Below the pieces are notes generated by a model. That model did not search any database. It was not told where the DNA came from and saw only the letters and a list, made by a program, of their open reading frames with translations. The translations under genes and the position numbers were made by a program. From an uncultured Carboxylicivirga sp. (GTDB taxonomy: Bacteria > Bacteroidota > Bacteroidia > Bacteroidales > Marinilabiliaceae), in assembly GCA_947503525.1 (NCBI GenBank), contig CANNEA010000002.1:124001-188000 (forward strand): a stretch of 64,000 nucleotides of DNA. The letters run 5' to 3'. Every line of letters starts with the position of its first letter. The stretch's first letter is position 1. This document shows, piece after piece, positions 55,259 to 63,725 of the stretch.

Positions 55259-56842
55259 ATGAAAAAAAGCTACAATCATTTTACTTTCCTGTTCCTAATT
55301 TTATTGCTGGTTTCATGTCTGAATAGTTCAAAAGAAAGCATAAGGCAACGAGCAGAACGAATCAGTCTGTCTGAAATGCAGAGTGTCACCGAGTTTCTTG
55401 GACATGACCTACTTGAGGGTAGAGCACCCGGAACAAGAGGAGGTGATATGGCTGAAATATATACCAAAAGTTTGTTTAAGTACATGGATATGGACCCGGG
55501 AATTAATAACTCCTACCTCCAGCCTTTTATCATGAAAGGTTTTTCAAACAAAGGTGTTTCATTAATGGCCAATGGCGTAGAATTAGAATATATTGAAGAT
55601 GTAGTGGGCTCATTTACTGTTGAAAAAGAGAACATTGATTTTGCAGCTGATGCTGTTTTTGTTGGTTTTGGTGTAAAGACAGATATTTGGAACTGGGACG
55701 ATTACAAAGATGTGGATGTTGAAAACAAAATAGTCATCACCAGAGTGAATGATCCCGGAATAAACAATCCTGACATTTTTGAAGGTAAAACACTCACCTA
55801 CTTTGGAAGGTGGACCTATCATATTGAAGAAGCTGCACGCAGGGGTGCAAAGGGCATATTATTAATTCATACGGATGAAACAGCTGGTTACGACTGGAAT
55901 GTTGTTAAAAACTCCTGGACCGGAGAAGAATTATTTATTGAATCTGATTTAAAGAACAATCTGCAATTCCGGGGATGGATAAAAGAAAATAGTTTCGAAA
56001 AACTACTCAAAAGTAAAAACCAAAGTCTGGAAGATTTATATAAACATACCAATTCGCCCAACTTTCAGCCGATTGATTTAGCTTTTAAAATACAAGTGGC
56101 AGGTCAAAATACAGTTCGAGATGTGCTTAATAATAATGTGCTTGCTCATATTCAAGGTAAAAGTGATGAACGCATTGTGCTAAGTGCACACCTCGATCAT
56201 TTAGGAAAGGATGACACCAAGGAAGGTGATAATATCTATAACGGTGCAATTGATAATGGAACGGCAGTTGCAGCCATGATGTTGGTGGCCAAAATACTAA
56301 AGGAGCATCAGGATGACTTGCATTATTCCGTTACCATACTCGCTTGTAATGCCGAAGAATCAGGTTTACTGGGTTCGAAATATTATGCTCAAAATACAGA
56401 TAAAAGTAACATTATTGCCAATATCAATTTCGAGTCAACACCCGTTTGGGCAAAATCAAAAAGCATTATGGGCATAGGGGCCCGATTCTCAGAACTGGAA
56501 GAGATTATTAAGCAAATTGCACAGAGGGACCAACTTGAATATTCTAGCTTTTCTTTATCCAATCAAGGACTATTTTACCGCTCCGATCAATATTCATTTG
56601 CTCGCTATGGTGTTCCGGCAGTATGGATTTCGGCGGGTGAAGATGAAATAACCGGAGAAAGAAATTATACTGAATTCTGGAGCAAAGACTATCATACTGT
56701 TAAAGATGAGTACAATCCCGATTGGGAATTAGAGGGTATGCGCCAAACCATTCTTTACGCATTACTACTGATTGAAGAAATTAATCTCAAAAAATCACGG
56801 CTCAAATGGAAAAGTAACTTACCATTTCCCATGGAGAAATAA
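55259..56842 (+). CDS. M28-family zinc aminopeptidase, lipoprotein
   Basis: This exported peptidase of 527 residues has a lipoprotein signal with lipobox LVSC (residues ~17-20), a protease-associated domain insert (about residues 110-250) and the M28 core with zinc ligands in LSAHLDHLG (about 307-315), GAIDNGTAVAAMM, NAEESGLLGSKYY and DYHTVKDEY. M28 enzymes are aminopeptidases or glutaminyl cyclase-like; this type with a PA domain is common in Bacteroidota. A TTG 16 codons upstream is in frame but the ATG at 55259 begins the signal peptide. It ends at a long convergent terminator. Confidence 0.93.
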   Translation: MKKSYNHFTFLFLILLLVSCLNSSKESIRQRAERISLSEMQSVTEFLGHDLLEGRAPGTRGGDMAEIYTKSLFKYMDMDPGINNSYLQPFIMKGFSNKGVSLMANGVELEYIEDVVGSFTVEKENIDFAADAVFVGFGVKTDIWNWDDYKDVDVENKIVITRVNDPGINNPDIFEGKTLTYFGRWTYHIEEAARRGAKGILLIHTDETAGYDWNVVKNSWTGEELFIESDLKNNLQFRGWIKENSFEKLLKSKNQSLEDLYKHTNSPNFQPIDLAFKIQVAGQNTVRDVLNNNVLAHIQGKSDERIVLSAHLDHLGKDDTKEGDNIYNGAIDNGTAVAAMMLVAKILKEHQDDLHYSVTILACNAEESGLLGSKYYAQNTDKSNIIANINFESTPVWAKSKSIMGIGARFSELEEIIKQIAQRDQLEYSSFSLSNQGLFYRSDQYSFARYGVPAVWISAGEDEITGERNYTEFWSKDYHTVKDEYNPDWELEGMRQTILYALLLIEEINLKKSRLKWKSNLPFPMEK

Positions 56843-56852
56843 TAAATAGTGC

Positions 56853-56900
56853 AAAAACAATAGCCAGGATTTATAAAGTAAAATCCTGGCTATTGTTTTT
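56853..56900. terminator. Bidirectional terminator with a 20-bp perfect stem
   Basis: Perfect 20-base arms (56853-56872 and 56881-56900) are separated by an 8-base loop and flanked by A and T runs. It lies between the convergent M28 peptidase and L,D-transpeptidase genes and can stop transcription on both strands. Confidence 0.93.
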
Positions 56901-56921
56901 TTAGCATTTCATTAAAAGTTC

Positions 56922-58592
56922 TTATAAAGCTTCATTAAGCTCCTTCAATATAGCCTGATCTCTTCCGTATACATCTTTATAGAAATACATTTTCTGTTCA
57001 TTAATAGCCTCATAACAGGTCCAATAAATCAACATAATTGGCATTGGTTTACTTAGATAAACATTTTTAAGTGTCTTCGCATCCAAAGTCGATTTAATCT
57101 TGCTTTGATCATAGCCTTTATCTCCTAATAATTGTTCGGCGAGAAGTTCAGGATTTTGAACCCTTACACATCCATGACTAAAGGTACGTTCACTCTTGTT
57201 GAAATACGATTTCGAAGGTGTATCATGAAGGTATACCGCAAATTTGTTAGGGAATATAAACTTAATTCTGCCCAAGGCATTTTTCGGTCCCGGTTCCTGC
57301 CGAATGGTAAATGGGAAATTGCCAGCGGAATAATTATTAAAATCCACCGTTCCGGGGTCTATCACCTTATTGCCTTGTAAAAGTGTCATATTACGACTCT
57401 GCAGGTATTTTGGATCACGTTTTAATTTAGGCAATATTTCTTTTGATGATATGGAATACGGTACGGTCCACGTTGGATTAAACACCACGTATTTTATCTT
57501 AGATGTGAAGACAGGAGTCTCATTTTGCAATTTTCCAACCACTACTTTCGACTGATAACTGATTTCATTATTGCGGAAGATATACAAATGAAAATCTGCA
57601 ATATTAACCATGAGAAATTCAGAAGGGATATCGCCATTAAGCCAACGGCAACGTTCCATATTTACCCGAATGATATCAAGACGATCCTTCAGCGAAATGT
57701 TAATGGCATCGAAAGTAGAGGTTCCTGCTATTCCGTCCACCTCTAGTCCATTATATTTCTGAAAATCTTTTAGAGCATCCTCCAGTTGCTTGTCAAAAAC
57801 ATTGCTGTTAACAGAATCCGTTCCAATAACAAAATTCCTTAAATGTTGACTTAATTCACCCACTACAGCCGACGAATCACCCAAACGAAGCGCCTTACCC
57901 GGATAAACTAATTTTTCAACGGTTCCATTTTGAGTGTATATGGAATCGTAATGCGCAAACCAGCGTTTTAATTTCTTATACATATCAAGCTTAGGCCTAA
58001 TATTATCCACAGCACTTAGTAACGATTCATTTTTTAGATGAGTCAACAGTCTGAATTCTAACCTCTCGGGATAAGCTTTTTTACTATAGTTCCAATTCGG
58101 ATCAAGTTTAGATTGATTAACCTTTCCCTGGATCATATGATGCGAAAAAGTAAGAACTGCATTGGTCATGATAATATCTGCCTTAGCAAGTTCTTTATCA
58201 TTTATCCTTTCTCCCTTTTCAAGTTTTAAATGATGGCTTTTAATATACTTTAGGTGATAATCATCGGGGTTCAGTCCTTCGTAATAGGAGTTCTCCAGAA
58301 TGGTAATCAAATCTGCTCTATTGACTTTGTTCTCCCAAAGCGCACTGTATTTTACCGAATCGTAAATGGCCTTAATAAACGAATTACCTAATATTTTTTG
58401 ATTAGAGAATTTCTTTGTTTTTAGATTATCTATTCTTTGCAAAAACTGCTGAATATTGTCCTCCACAGCTGATGAATTGCTAGATTCTAATACTTCAGAT
58501 CCTTCCTTACTAATTGAAGAATAAGATTCTGCACTTAAATAAGTAACATTGAATAGAATAAAAAAAAGAAGTAGGAATGGCGAAATTTTCAT
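56922..58592 (-). CDS. L,D-transpeptidase with peptidoglycan-binding domain (YcbB/LdtD-like)
   Basis: This exported enzyme (556 residues, signal peptide about 1-21) makes 3-3 crosslinks or attaches proteins to peptidoglycan. A scaffold domain (about 45-230) precedes a PG_binding_1 domain (about 240-298, RLGDSSAVVGELSQHL) and the YkuD catalytic domain (about 325-490) with His456 in HDTPSK and the nucleophile Cys475 in SHGCVRVQNP. It is next to a second, smaller L,D-transpeptidase gene. The longer scaffold is typical of the YcbB group. Confidence 0.93.
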   Translation of the reverse strand: MKISPFLLLFFILFNVTYLSAESYSSISKEGSEVLESSNSSAVEDNIQQFLQRIDNLKTKKFSNQKILGNSFIKAIYDSVKYSALWENKVNRADLITILENSYYEGLNPDDYHLKYIKSHHLKLEKGERINDKELAKADIIMTNAVLTFSHHMIQGKVNQSKLDPNWNYSKKAYPERLEFRLLTHLKNESLLSAVDNIRPKLDMYKKLKRWFAHYDSIYTQNGTVEKLVYPGKALRLGDSSAVVGELSQHLRNFVIGTDSVNSNVFDKQLEDALKDFQKYNGLEVDGIAGTSTFDAINISLKDRLDIIRVNMERCRWLNGDIPSEFLMVNIADFHLYIFRNNEISYQSKVVVGKLQNETPVFTSKIKYVVFNPTWTVPYSISSKEILPKLKRDPKYLQSRNMTLLQGNKVIDPGTVDFNNYSAGNFPFTIRQEPGPKNALGRIKFIFPNKFAVYLHDTPSKSYFNKSERTFSHGCVRVQNPELLAEQLLGDKGYDQSKIKSTLDAKTLKNVYLSKPMPIMLIYWTCYEAINEQKMYFYKDVYGRDQAILKELNEAL

Positions 58593-58632
58593 AGTTTACT
58601 ATTTGAGGTCTCAATAGTAAATATAGTATTTT

Positions 58633-59352
58633 TCAATTGCCTAATTCCGAGAGTTCCAGATAATTTGTTTGTTGGCTGTAAATAAACAACAATGTTCCAT
58701 TTTTAATTAATTCAATTACCTCTGCATAGTTTTCTGAAGGCAAAGCCGGACAACCAAAACTACGGCCCAAGCGGCCATATTTTTTAATGAAACTTTCTTC
58801 AGCATAACTGGCTGAATGAATCACAATGTGTCGCTTGCGGGCGAGATGATTAATTCCTTTTTCTAAGCCATCCAGTTTTAGGGATAAACCATGTTTACCG
58901 TAATAGGTTTCGCCTGTTTTAAAAAAACCTAAACTACTCTGATTACTGTGTAGTATATTTGAAAAACGTGTGGCGTTTAATACTCCTGTATTTTTACCAT
59001 GCGCGACGTAGTTCTGATACAACACTTTTTTAGCATCCATATCAATCAGATAAAATCGCTTTTGCGTTGATGCCTGGCTAAAATCAACTACTGAAATTAT
59101 ATTTTCTTTCAAACCCAAGGAATCCTTCAGTTTAAAGTAGGCCTGATACGCCATATTAAATGGCTCGAAAGGCAATGACTCATTATTCAATTGCTGATAC
59201 AACTGATACGCATCAGTATTTATGACAACTTCATGCTTTTCGGAAACATCAGAGTAATCGGCACTATTAAAAAACAAGGAAAAATATAAGGCAATAAAAA
59301 TCTTCATATACAATAAAATACTAAAACGTTGTTTACGCAAAAACATTGCCAT
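58633..59352 (-). CDS. Murein L,D-transpeptidase catalytic domain protein (YkuD_2)
   Basis: A 239-residue exported protein of the YkuD_2 family. The catalytic residues are His179 in HIVIHSASYAE and Cys201 in GRSFGCPALP, and the family-typical YYGKHGLSLKLDGLEKG precedes them. An alternative start at Met16 (59307) leaves a standard signal peptide (MKIFIALYFSLFF) and may be the true one. It lies 40 bases upstream of the larger L,D-transpeptidase gene on the same strand, so the two are probably coexpressed. Confidence 0.88.
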   Translation of the reverse strand: MAMFLRKQRFSILLYMKIFIALYFSLFFNSADYSDVSEKHEVVINTDAYQLYQQLNNESLPFEPFNMAYQAYFKLKDSLGLKENIISVVDFSQASTQKRFYLIDMDAKKVLYQNYVAHGKNTGVLNATRFSNILHSNQSSLGFFKTGETYYGKHGLSLKLDGLEKGINHLARKRHIVIHSASYAEESFIKKYGRLGRSFGCPALPSENYAEVIELIKNGTLLFIYSQQTNYLELSELGN

Positions 59353-59500
59353 AAGTTTCTTAATTTAAATTAACTAAGTCAAAAAACAATTAAAGCAACA
59401 CTAATTCTTTTCGAGCCAAACAACATTACTTTCACATAATAAAATTGACTTATATGCTTATTGTTTAATATATTTATAAGACTAAACCATCCTTATTATT

Positions 59501-60295
59501 ATGAAAGGAAATAACAATATTCCCTTGTTTCTCGTTGTTCTCAGCCTCATATATAGTATACCTACTCAGGCTCAGAAACAAAAAGACGACGACAACTTTA
59601 CGCCTTACGATCTGCTTACAAGTTATTATGACAATGATTTCAAACCCTTTAAAAAAGGTAATTGGTATGTGGGCTTATCGTTTTCATTGGAAGATAAACA
59701 ACGACTAAATACCCAGGGTTTGTTTCAAAAGGTATTGGATGGTAATAATCTTGATTACAACATCCTATTCAAGGGCGGCTATTATTCGGGTAATTATGGA
59801 ATGGTTGGTCTTGACTTTAATTATTACCAAAGTAAATTTGTGGGAATGGTCTTTCAGGATCCCGATACACTCCAATCCAATTCCATAACCAGAGGTTTTA
59901 ATTTTAGGCCTAACCTTCGCTCATCCATTCCTTTAACGGCCAATGAACGCTTTAGCTTTTTTTATGCCGTAGGTTTAAGTTTTGGGGTAGAAAACACCAA
60001 TGTACGTACCATCAAATTTGAAGATCAAATGTCGAAGCAATTCGCTACGGTGTACAACTTGGGCATCGGACTGAGTCCCGGTATCACTTTTTTCGCCATG
60101 GAAAACTTCGCCTTTGAGGTTCAATTGGATGTACTAGGTTATAATGTAACCATTCAGGAAGCCAAAAAAAATGGTGAAGAACTCTCACGAGACGTTCGAC
60201 ATAATGTCAATTTCAGTATCGATATTCTGACACTAAAACTGGGCCTGGCCTATTATTTTGGCAGTGGCACCAAACGAGGAATAAAAACCAATTAA
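59501..60295 (+). CDS. Outer-membrane beta-barrel protein
   Basis: A 264-residue protein with a signal peptide (to about residue 25, PTQAQ) and about ten amphipathic strands (WYVGLSFSLED, YNILFKGGYYSGNYGMVGLDF, NVNFSIDILTLKLGLAYYFG), so it likely inserts in the outer membrane. It resembles the OmpW/OmpA-type barrel only loosely. It is 10 bases upstream of the PCMD lipoprotein gene and cotranscribed with it. Function unknown. Confidence 0.75.
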   Translation: MKGNNNIPLFLVVLSLIYSIPTQAQKQKDDDNFTPYDLLTSYYDNDFKPFKKGNWYVGLSFSLEDKQRLNTQGLFQKVLDGNNLDYNILFKGGYYSGNYGMVGLDFNYYQSKFVGMVFQDPDTLQSNSITRGFNFRPNLRSSIPLTANERFSFFYAVGLSFGVENTNVRTIKFEDQMSKQFATVYNLGIGLSPGITFFAMENFAFEVQLDVLGYNVTIQEAKKNGEELSRDVRHNVNFSIDILTLKLGLAYYFGSGTKRGIKTN

Positions 60296-60305
60296 ATAGC
60301 CGGCT

Positions 60306-61385
60306 ATGAAAAGCACCATATATATCAGTACACTACTTTTCATCGCCATGCTAAGCGCATGCGTGGGTGAAGATTTCTTTGGCTTATCACCTTATGGTAA
60401 CATTAAAAGCATTGAGGTTTCCAATCAGGCTAGTCAGGCTGTAATTAATACGGATGAACGAACGGTTAGTATTGAAATGCCACCAGGTGTGGATTTAAAT
60501 GAGCTTAGCATCCAGGTGATTAGCCTATCCTCCTTCGCCACTTCTGATAAAGGCATAGGGGATCAACTCAACCTGAATTCAGATGAAGAAATTAAAGTGA
60601 CTGCCGAAAACGGTCAGGTGATCAACTGGACGATCAAGGCTAATATTGCCTCGTCTACACCTCAATTAAAGGATGCCGATTTTAACACCTGGTACCAAAC
60701 CTCGGGTGGCTATTTTGAGCCCGGCGAGAATGCCGAAACTACCATATGGGGTACAGGCAACCCGGGCACTCAGATCCTTAATCTATTAGCTACTACACGT
60801 CTTGAATTGAGCGATGGAAATTATGCCGTTAAGATGGAAACTTTGGATAACGGACCAATAGCAGGCGCCTTTGGAACTCCAATATCGTCGGGTTCAGTGT
60901 TTGCCGGTAAGTTTGATAAGGATAAAATAGATCCATCCAACCCTGAGGCGGCCATCGATTTTGGAACACCCTTTGCCGGACGGCCCAATAAAATGAATGT
61001 TAAGTATCGGTATCAACCCGGTGAAGTGAATAAGGATAAAGATGGCAATGAATTGCCCGATGGCGACCAGTGCGATATCTATGCCTTTTTGGAAGTGCGT
61101 CTATCGGATAAAATTCAACGCCTGGCTACGGCCTGGTTTAGAAGTGGTGATGTGCAAACTGAACTGAAAGACCTTGAGCTGGACTTCACCTATGGTGCAT
61201 TGGATGGGAGCTTCCCGGATTATATGAAACCCGAAAACGGTTTGTATGTCAGTGCGGATTCTGCCAAATTTGTACTACCAACTCATCTCACATTTGTGGC
61301 TTCTTCAAGCTTTGCAGGTGCCCAGTTTGCCGGTGCCATTGGCAGTGAATTAGTTGTTGATGATGTGGTATTGATATACGAGTAG
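60306..61385 (+). CDS. PCMD-domain (putative carbohydrate metabolism) lipoprotein
   Basis: A 359-residue surface or periplasmic lipoprotein (lipobox LSAC about residues 15-18). An Ig-like beta domain (about 30-110, IKSIEVSNQASQAVINTDE) precedes the PCMD domain (about 115-355), marked by LKDADFNTWYQ, the SSGSVFAGKF core and the closing LTFVASSSFAGAQFAGAIGSELVVDDVVLIYE. PCMD proteins occur near carbohydrate loci of Bacteroidota, and their exact role is unknown. Immediately downstream of the barrel gene; the two may form an outer-membrane pair. Confidence 0.86.
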   Translation: MKSTIYISTLLFIAMLSACVGEDFFGLSPYGNIKSIEVSNQASQAVINTDERTVSIEMPPGVDLNELSIQVISLSSFATSDKGIGDQLNLNSDEEIKVTAENGQVINWTIKANIASSTPQLKDADFNTWYQTSGGYFEPGENAETTIWGTGNPGTQILNLLATTRLELSDGNYAVKMETLDNGPIAGAFGTPISSGSVFAGKFDKDKIDPSNPEAAIDFGTPFAGRPNKMNVKYRYQPGEVNKDKDGNELPDGDQCDIYAFLEVRLSDKIQRLATAWFRSGDVQTELKDLELDFTYGALDGSFPDYMKPENGLYVSADSAKFVLPTHLTFVASSSFAGAQFAGAIGSELVVDDVVLIYE

Positions 61386-61436
61386 CACCTTCCGCTGCTG
61401 CACCATTTGAGTCGGTGGCAAATAAAGTATAAAACA

Positions 61437-61463
61437 AAAGCTGCATCTTTAAAGTGCAGCTTT
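61437..61463. terminator. Hairpin between convergent genes
   Basis: A 9-bp stem (aaagctgca / tgcagcttt) lies between the convergent PCMD and hypothetical genes. On the minus strand it is followed by TTTTGTTTT, so it best serves the hypothetical gene at 61559. Confidence 0.7.
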
Positions 61464-61558
61464 CGTTCCTAAATATTTATTAGCTATTGCATGCCATTCA
61501 ATGGCGCACAAGCCAGTAGATTTGAAATGAAGGAAACTACCTAATATCTAATTTCTAT

Positions 61559-61978
61559 TTAAAAACATTTAGCTTTGTCTTTAATAGGCGTCCAGTTTCC
61601 CTCAGGATCTATTTCAAAGGTCACAGCAATTATATAGTGCGTGCCCATATTGCCCACATAGTTTTGGTGAAAGGTAAAATAATTCGTTTCGCCAGGTTGA
61701 TTTATTACATGCCTGCTGAATTGAGATACTTTAAATACTTCACCTGTTCGTTTAGAAACAACCTCGGCTTTAACTGTAGCTTTAACCCATTCAACATAGC
61801 CATCTTTGTTAAAGTGAGTTGCTTGAGTACCTGTAAATTCGCCACTAAGGTAATCCGAATCACACTCATACATTGTTCTTTCCCAGAATCCTCCTATTTT
61901 TTCCACAACAGTTTGCGCAGGTGAAGAAAATGTAAAAAAGGAAACCAATAGTCCTGCAATTAATAACTTAACTTTCAT
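61559..61978 (-). CDS. Hypothetical secreted protein (139 aa)
   Basis: This protein carries a signal peptide (MKVKLLIAGLLVSFFTFSSPAQ) followed by a beta-rich domain (WERTMYECDSDYLSGEFTG, ATVKAEVVSKRTGEVF, YFTFHQNYVGNMGTHYIIAV). Two cysteines (near the start of the mature chain and at the penultimate position, AKCF) might form a disulfide. I do not recognise a family. It is the last chromosomal gene before the tRNA-associated integration site. Confidence 0.6.
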   Translation of the reverse strand: MKVKLLIAGLLVSFFTFSSPAQTVVEKIGGFWERTMYECDSDYLSGEFTGTQATHFNKDGYVEWVKATVKAEVVSKRTGEVFKVSQFSRHVINQPGETNYFTFHQNYVGNMGTHYIIAVTFEIDPEGNWTPIKDKAKCF

Positions 61979-62198
61979 CAGAATTGTTTTTAGATTAATA
62001 ATTTATTGGAGCTAAAAGGATACACAAGTTACGATATGTGGAGACCGAGCACAATGCGAAAACGATATTATTTGCTAATTAAAGGATTAAATATCTCTTT
62101 GGAGAATCCTGAACAATCTTGAAAATGCCAATGAAAGCGTCTTTATCATTTTTTACTTCCCTGTAATTCGAAAGCAAGCTTTCTATTTAGGGAAATAA

Positions 62199-62225
62199 AA
62201 AATGCCCGGCAAAACCGGGCATTTT
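62199..62225 (-). terminator. Ancestral tRNA-Ser terminator
   Basis: An 11-bp stem (aaaatgcccgg / ccgggcatttt) with a 5-base loop; read on the minus strand it follows the tRNA 3'-end remnant by five bases and runs into TTTTTTA. It is where the terminator of the interrupted tRNA gene would be. Confidence 0.85.
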
Positions 62226-62230
62226 CTTTT

Positions 62231-62251
62231 GCGGAGAGAGGGAGATTCGAA
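62231..62251 (-). other. tRNA-Ser 3'-end fragment, probable attL core
   Basis: Read on the minus strand the 21 bases hold TTCGAATC (T-loop), the T-stem 3' half CTCCC, the acceptor 3' half TCTCTCC and discriminator G, as at the 3' end of a bacterial tRNA-Ser. The bases on the 5' side of the T-loop (GAACA) do not pair with CTCCC, so the homology stops there and no intact tRNA exists. A tyrosine recombinase begins about 170 bases away. This is the usual footprint of integration into a tRNA gene; the intact tRNA should lie at the other end of the element. Confidence 0.75.
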
Positions 62252-62419
62252 TGTTCCATTGAAGCACATTGAAACAAGTTATAAAAACATACTTTATGAT
62301 CTCTATACTAGCTTTTTAAAAAATTTATGTGTTGAATAAAGTTGAAAGAAATGGAATATAATTGTATATTGGTTGACTAATGGTTGACTTATTTGTTTAA
62401 AGCTTAAAAAATACTAGCC

Positions 62420-63712
62420 ATGGCAACTTTAAAATATATACTCCAAGGAACAAAATCAGTACGCAACATTTACGTTCGATTGTCGCTTGAACGAGGTAAA
62501 GTTTTTAAGCGTAAAACAGCCTATTCAATTAATAAAGGTAGTTGGAGTATTAAAAAGGCGGAACCCATCCAGCGTGATGGGGAGTTGAAAGAATTAAAAA
62601 GCAATCTTGACGAATTGAAGAATCATTTATATGATAAGATCAATGAAGCAACAGCAAACAAGGTTATTGTTGATGGGGCATGGTTACAATCACAATTAAA
62701 TCTTTATCACGAGAAAGTACAAGAGGAGGATGAAAACCTTCTGGTCGTCCGTTTTGAACACTATATAAAAGAATTAAAATTTAAACGCCATCCCTCACGT
62801 AATACTCCCATTACAAAAGCAACGATTACAAAGTATAATACGATTAAAAAAAAGTTGATTGCCTTTGAGAAATTGGAAAAGAAGTCATTTAGGGTAAGGG
62901 ATGTTGATTTGGCATTCAGAACGAATTTTATAAGATATTTGGAAAATGTTGAAAAGATTAGCGATAATACCATTGGACGGTATATATCCGTAATCATAAC
63001 TGTATGTCGAAACGCTAAACTATACGGTATTCAAACAAATACGCAACTTGAAGCTGTAAAAGCTTTTAGCAATGAGGTAAATAAAATATACTTTTCATTT
63101 GAAGAATTGGAGAAAATCAGGCAAGCAGACCTCGACTCTTACGCTTTGAATAACTCTAGAGATTGGCTGCTGATTGGCTGTTTTATCGGGCAACGTGTTT
63201 CAGATCTATTAACCTTAACAACAACGAATATCGTTAATAAAAAGGGAATCACTCTGATAATGGTTCGCCAGCAAAAAACCCATAAGGATGTTTATATTCC
63301 ATTGCACCCAATTGTTCAGGAAATTTTAGATAAGCGTCATGGTCATTTTCCTGATCAAATAGCCGACCAGACTTTTAACATCAATATTAAAAAGGTTGCG
63401 AAACAAGCCGGCATAATAGAGCCAACTCATGGAGGTGTGATAGAAATGGTTGAAGTAAAAGGTAAGGCCAAGCCTCGCAAAATATATGGCGTTTATCCCA
63501 AGTGGCAATTGATTACGTCACACATTTGTCGCCGGTCCTTTGCATCAAATTTCTATGGAGAGATGCCCACTTACTTAATCAAGACTATCACTGGTCATGC
63601 TTCAGAAAATCAATTCTACAAATATGTCGGAAAGCCTCCGCTTGATCACGCGGAAGAAATGGCCAAATACTTGAATAGTATACATCAAAAACAAAATCAG
63701 ACAACAAGCTAA
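62420..63712 (+). CDS. Tyrosine recombinase / site-specific integrase
   Basis: A 430-residue integrase of the Bacteroidota mobile-element type: an arm-binding N-terminal domain (about 1-100), a SAM-like core-binding domain (about 105-215) and the catalytic domain (about 225-405). Catalytic residues are visible: Arg259 in GQRVSDLL, Lys286 in QQKTHKD, His368 and Arg371 in HICRRSF, His393 in TGHASEN and the nucleophile Tyr402 in FYKYVG. It is adjacent to the tRNA-end fragment and transcribed away from it into the element. The catalytic set is complete, so it is likely functional. Confidence 0.94.
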   Translation: MATLKYILQGTKSVRNIYVRLSLERGKVFKRKTAYSINKGSWSIKKAEPIQRDGELKELKSNLDELKNHLYDKINEATANKVIVDGAWLQSQLNLYHEKVQEEDENLLVVRFEHYIKELKFKRHPSRNTPITKATITKYNTIKKKLIAFEKLEKKSFRVRDVDLAFRTNFIRYLENVEKISDNTIGRYISVIITVCRNAKLYGIQTNTQLEAVKAFSNEVNKIYFSFEELEKIRQADLDSYALNNSRDWLLIGCFIGQRVSDLLTLTTTNIVNKKGITLIMVRQQKTHKDVYIPLHPIVQEILDKRHGHFPDQIADQTFNINIKKVAKQAGIIEPTHGGVIEMVEVKGKAKPRKIYGVYPKWQLITSHICRRSFASNFYGEMPTYLIKTITGHASENQFYKYVGKPPLDHAEEMAKYLNSIHQKQNQTTS

Positions 63713-63725
63713 AGTCCTTGATATT

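Larger units (their letters stand above)
61979..62419. other. Gene-free region spanning chromosome/element boundary
   Basis: About 440 bases between the hypothetical secreted gene and the integrase. It holds the ancestral tRNA terminator (62199-62225), the tRNA 3'-end remnant (62231-62251) and the integrase upstream region; no other gene is seen. Confidence 0.6.

Noticed and set aside
62231-62310. A possible intact tRNA gene on the minus strand
   Set aside because: Only the 3' end (T-loop, T-stem 3' half, acceptor 3' half) is present; the T-stem 5' half does not pair and no D or anticodon arm follows.
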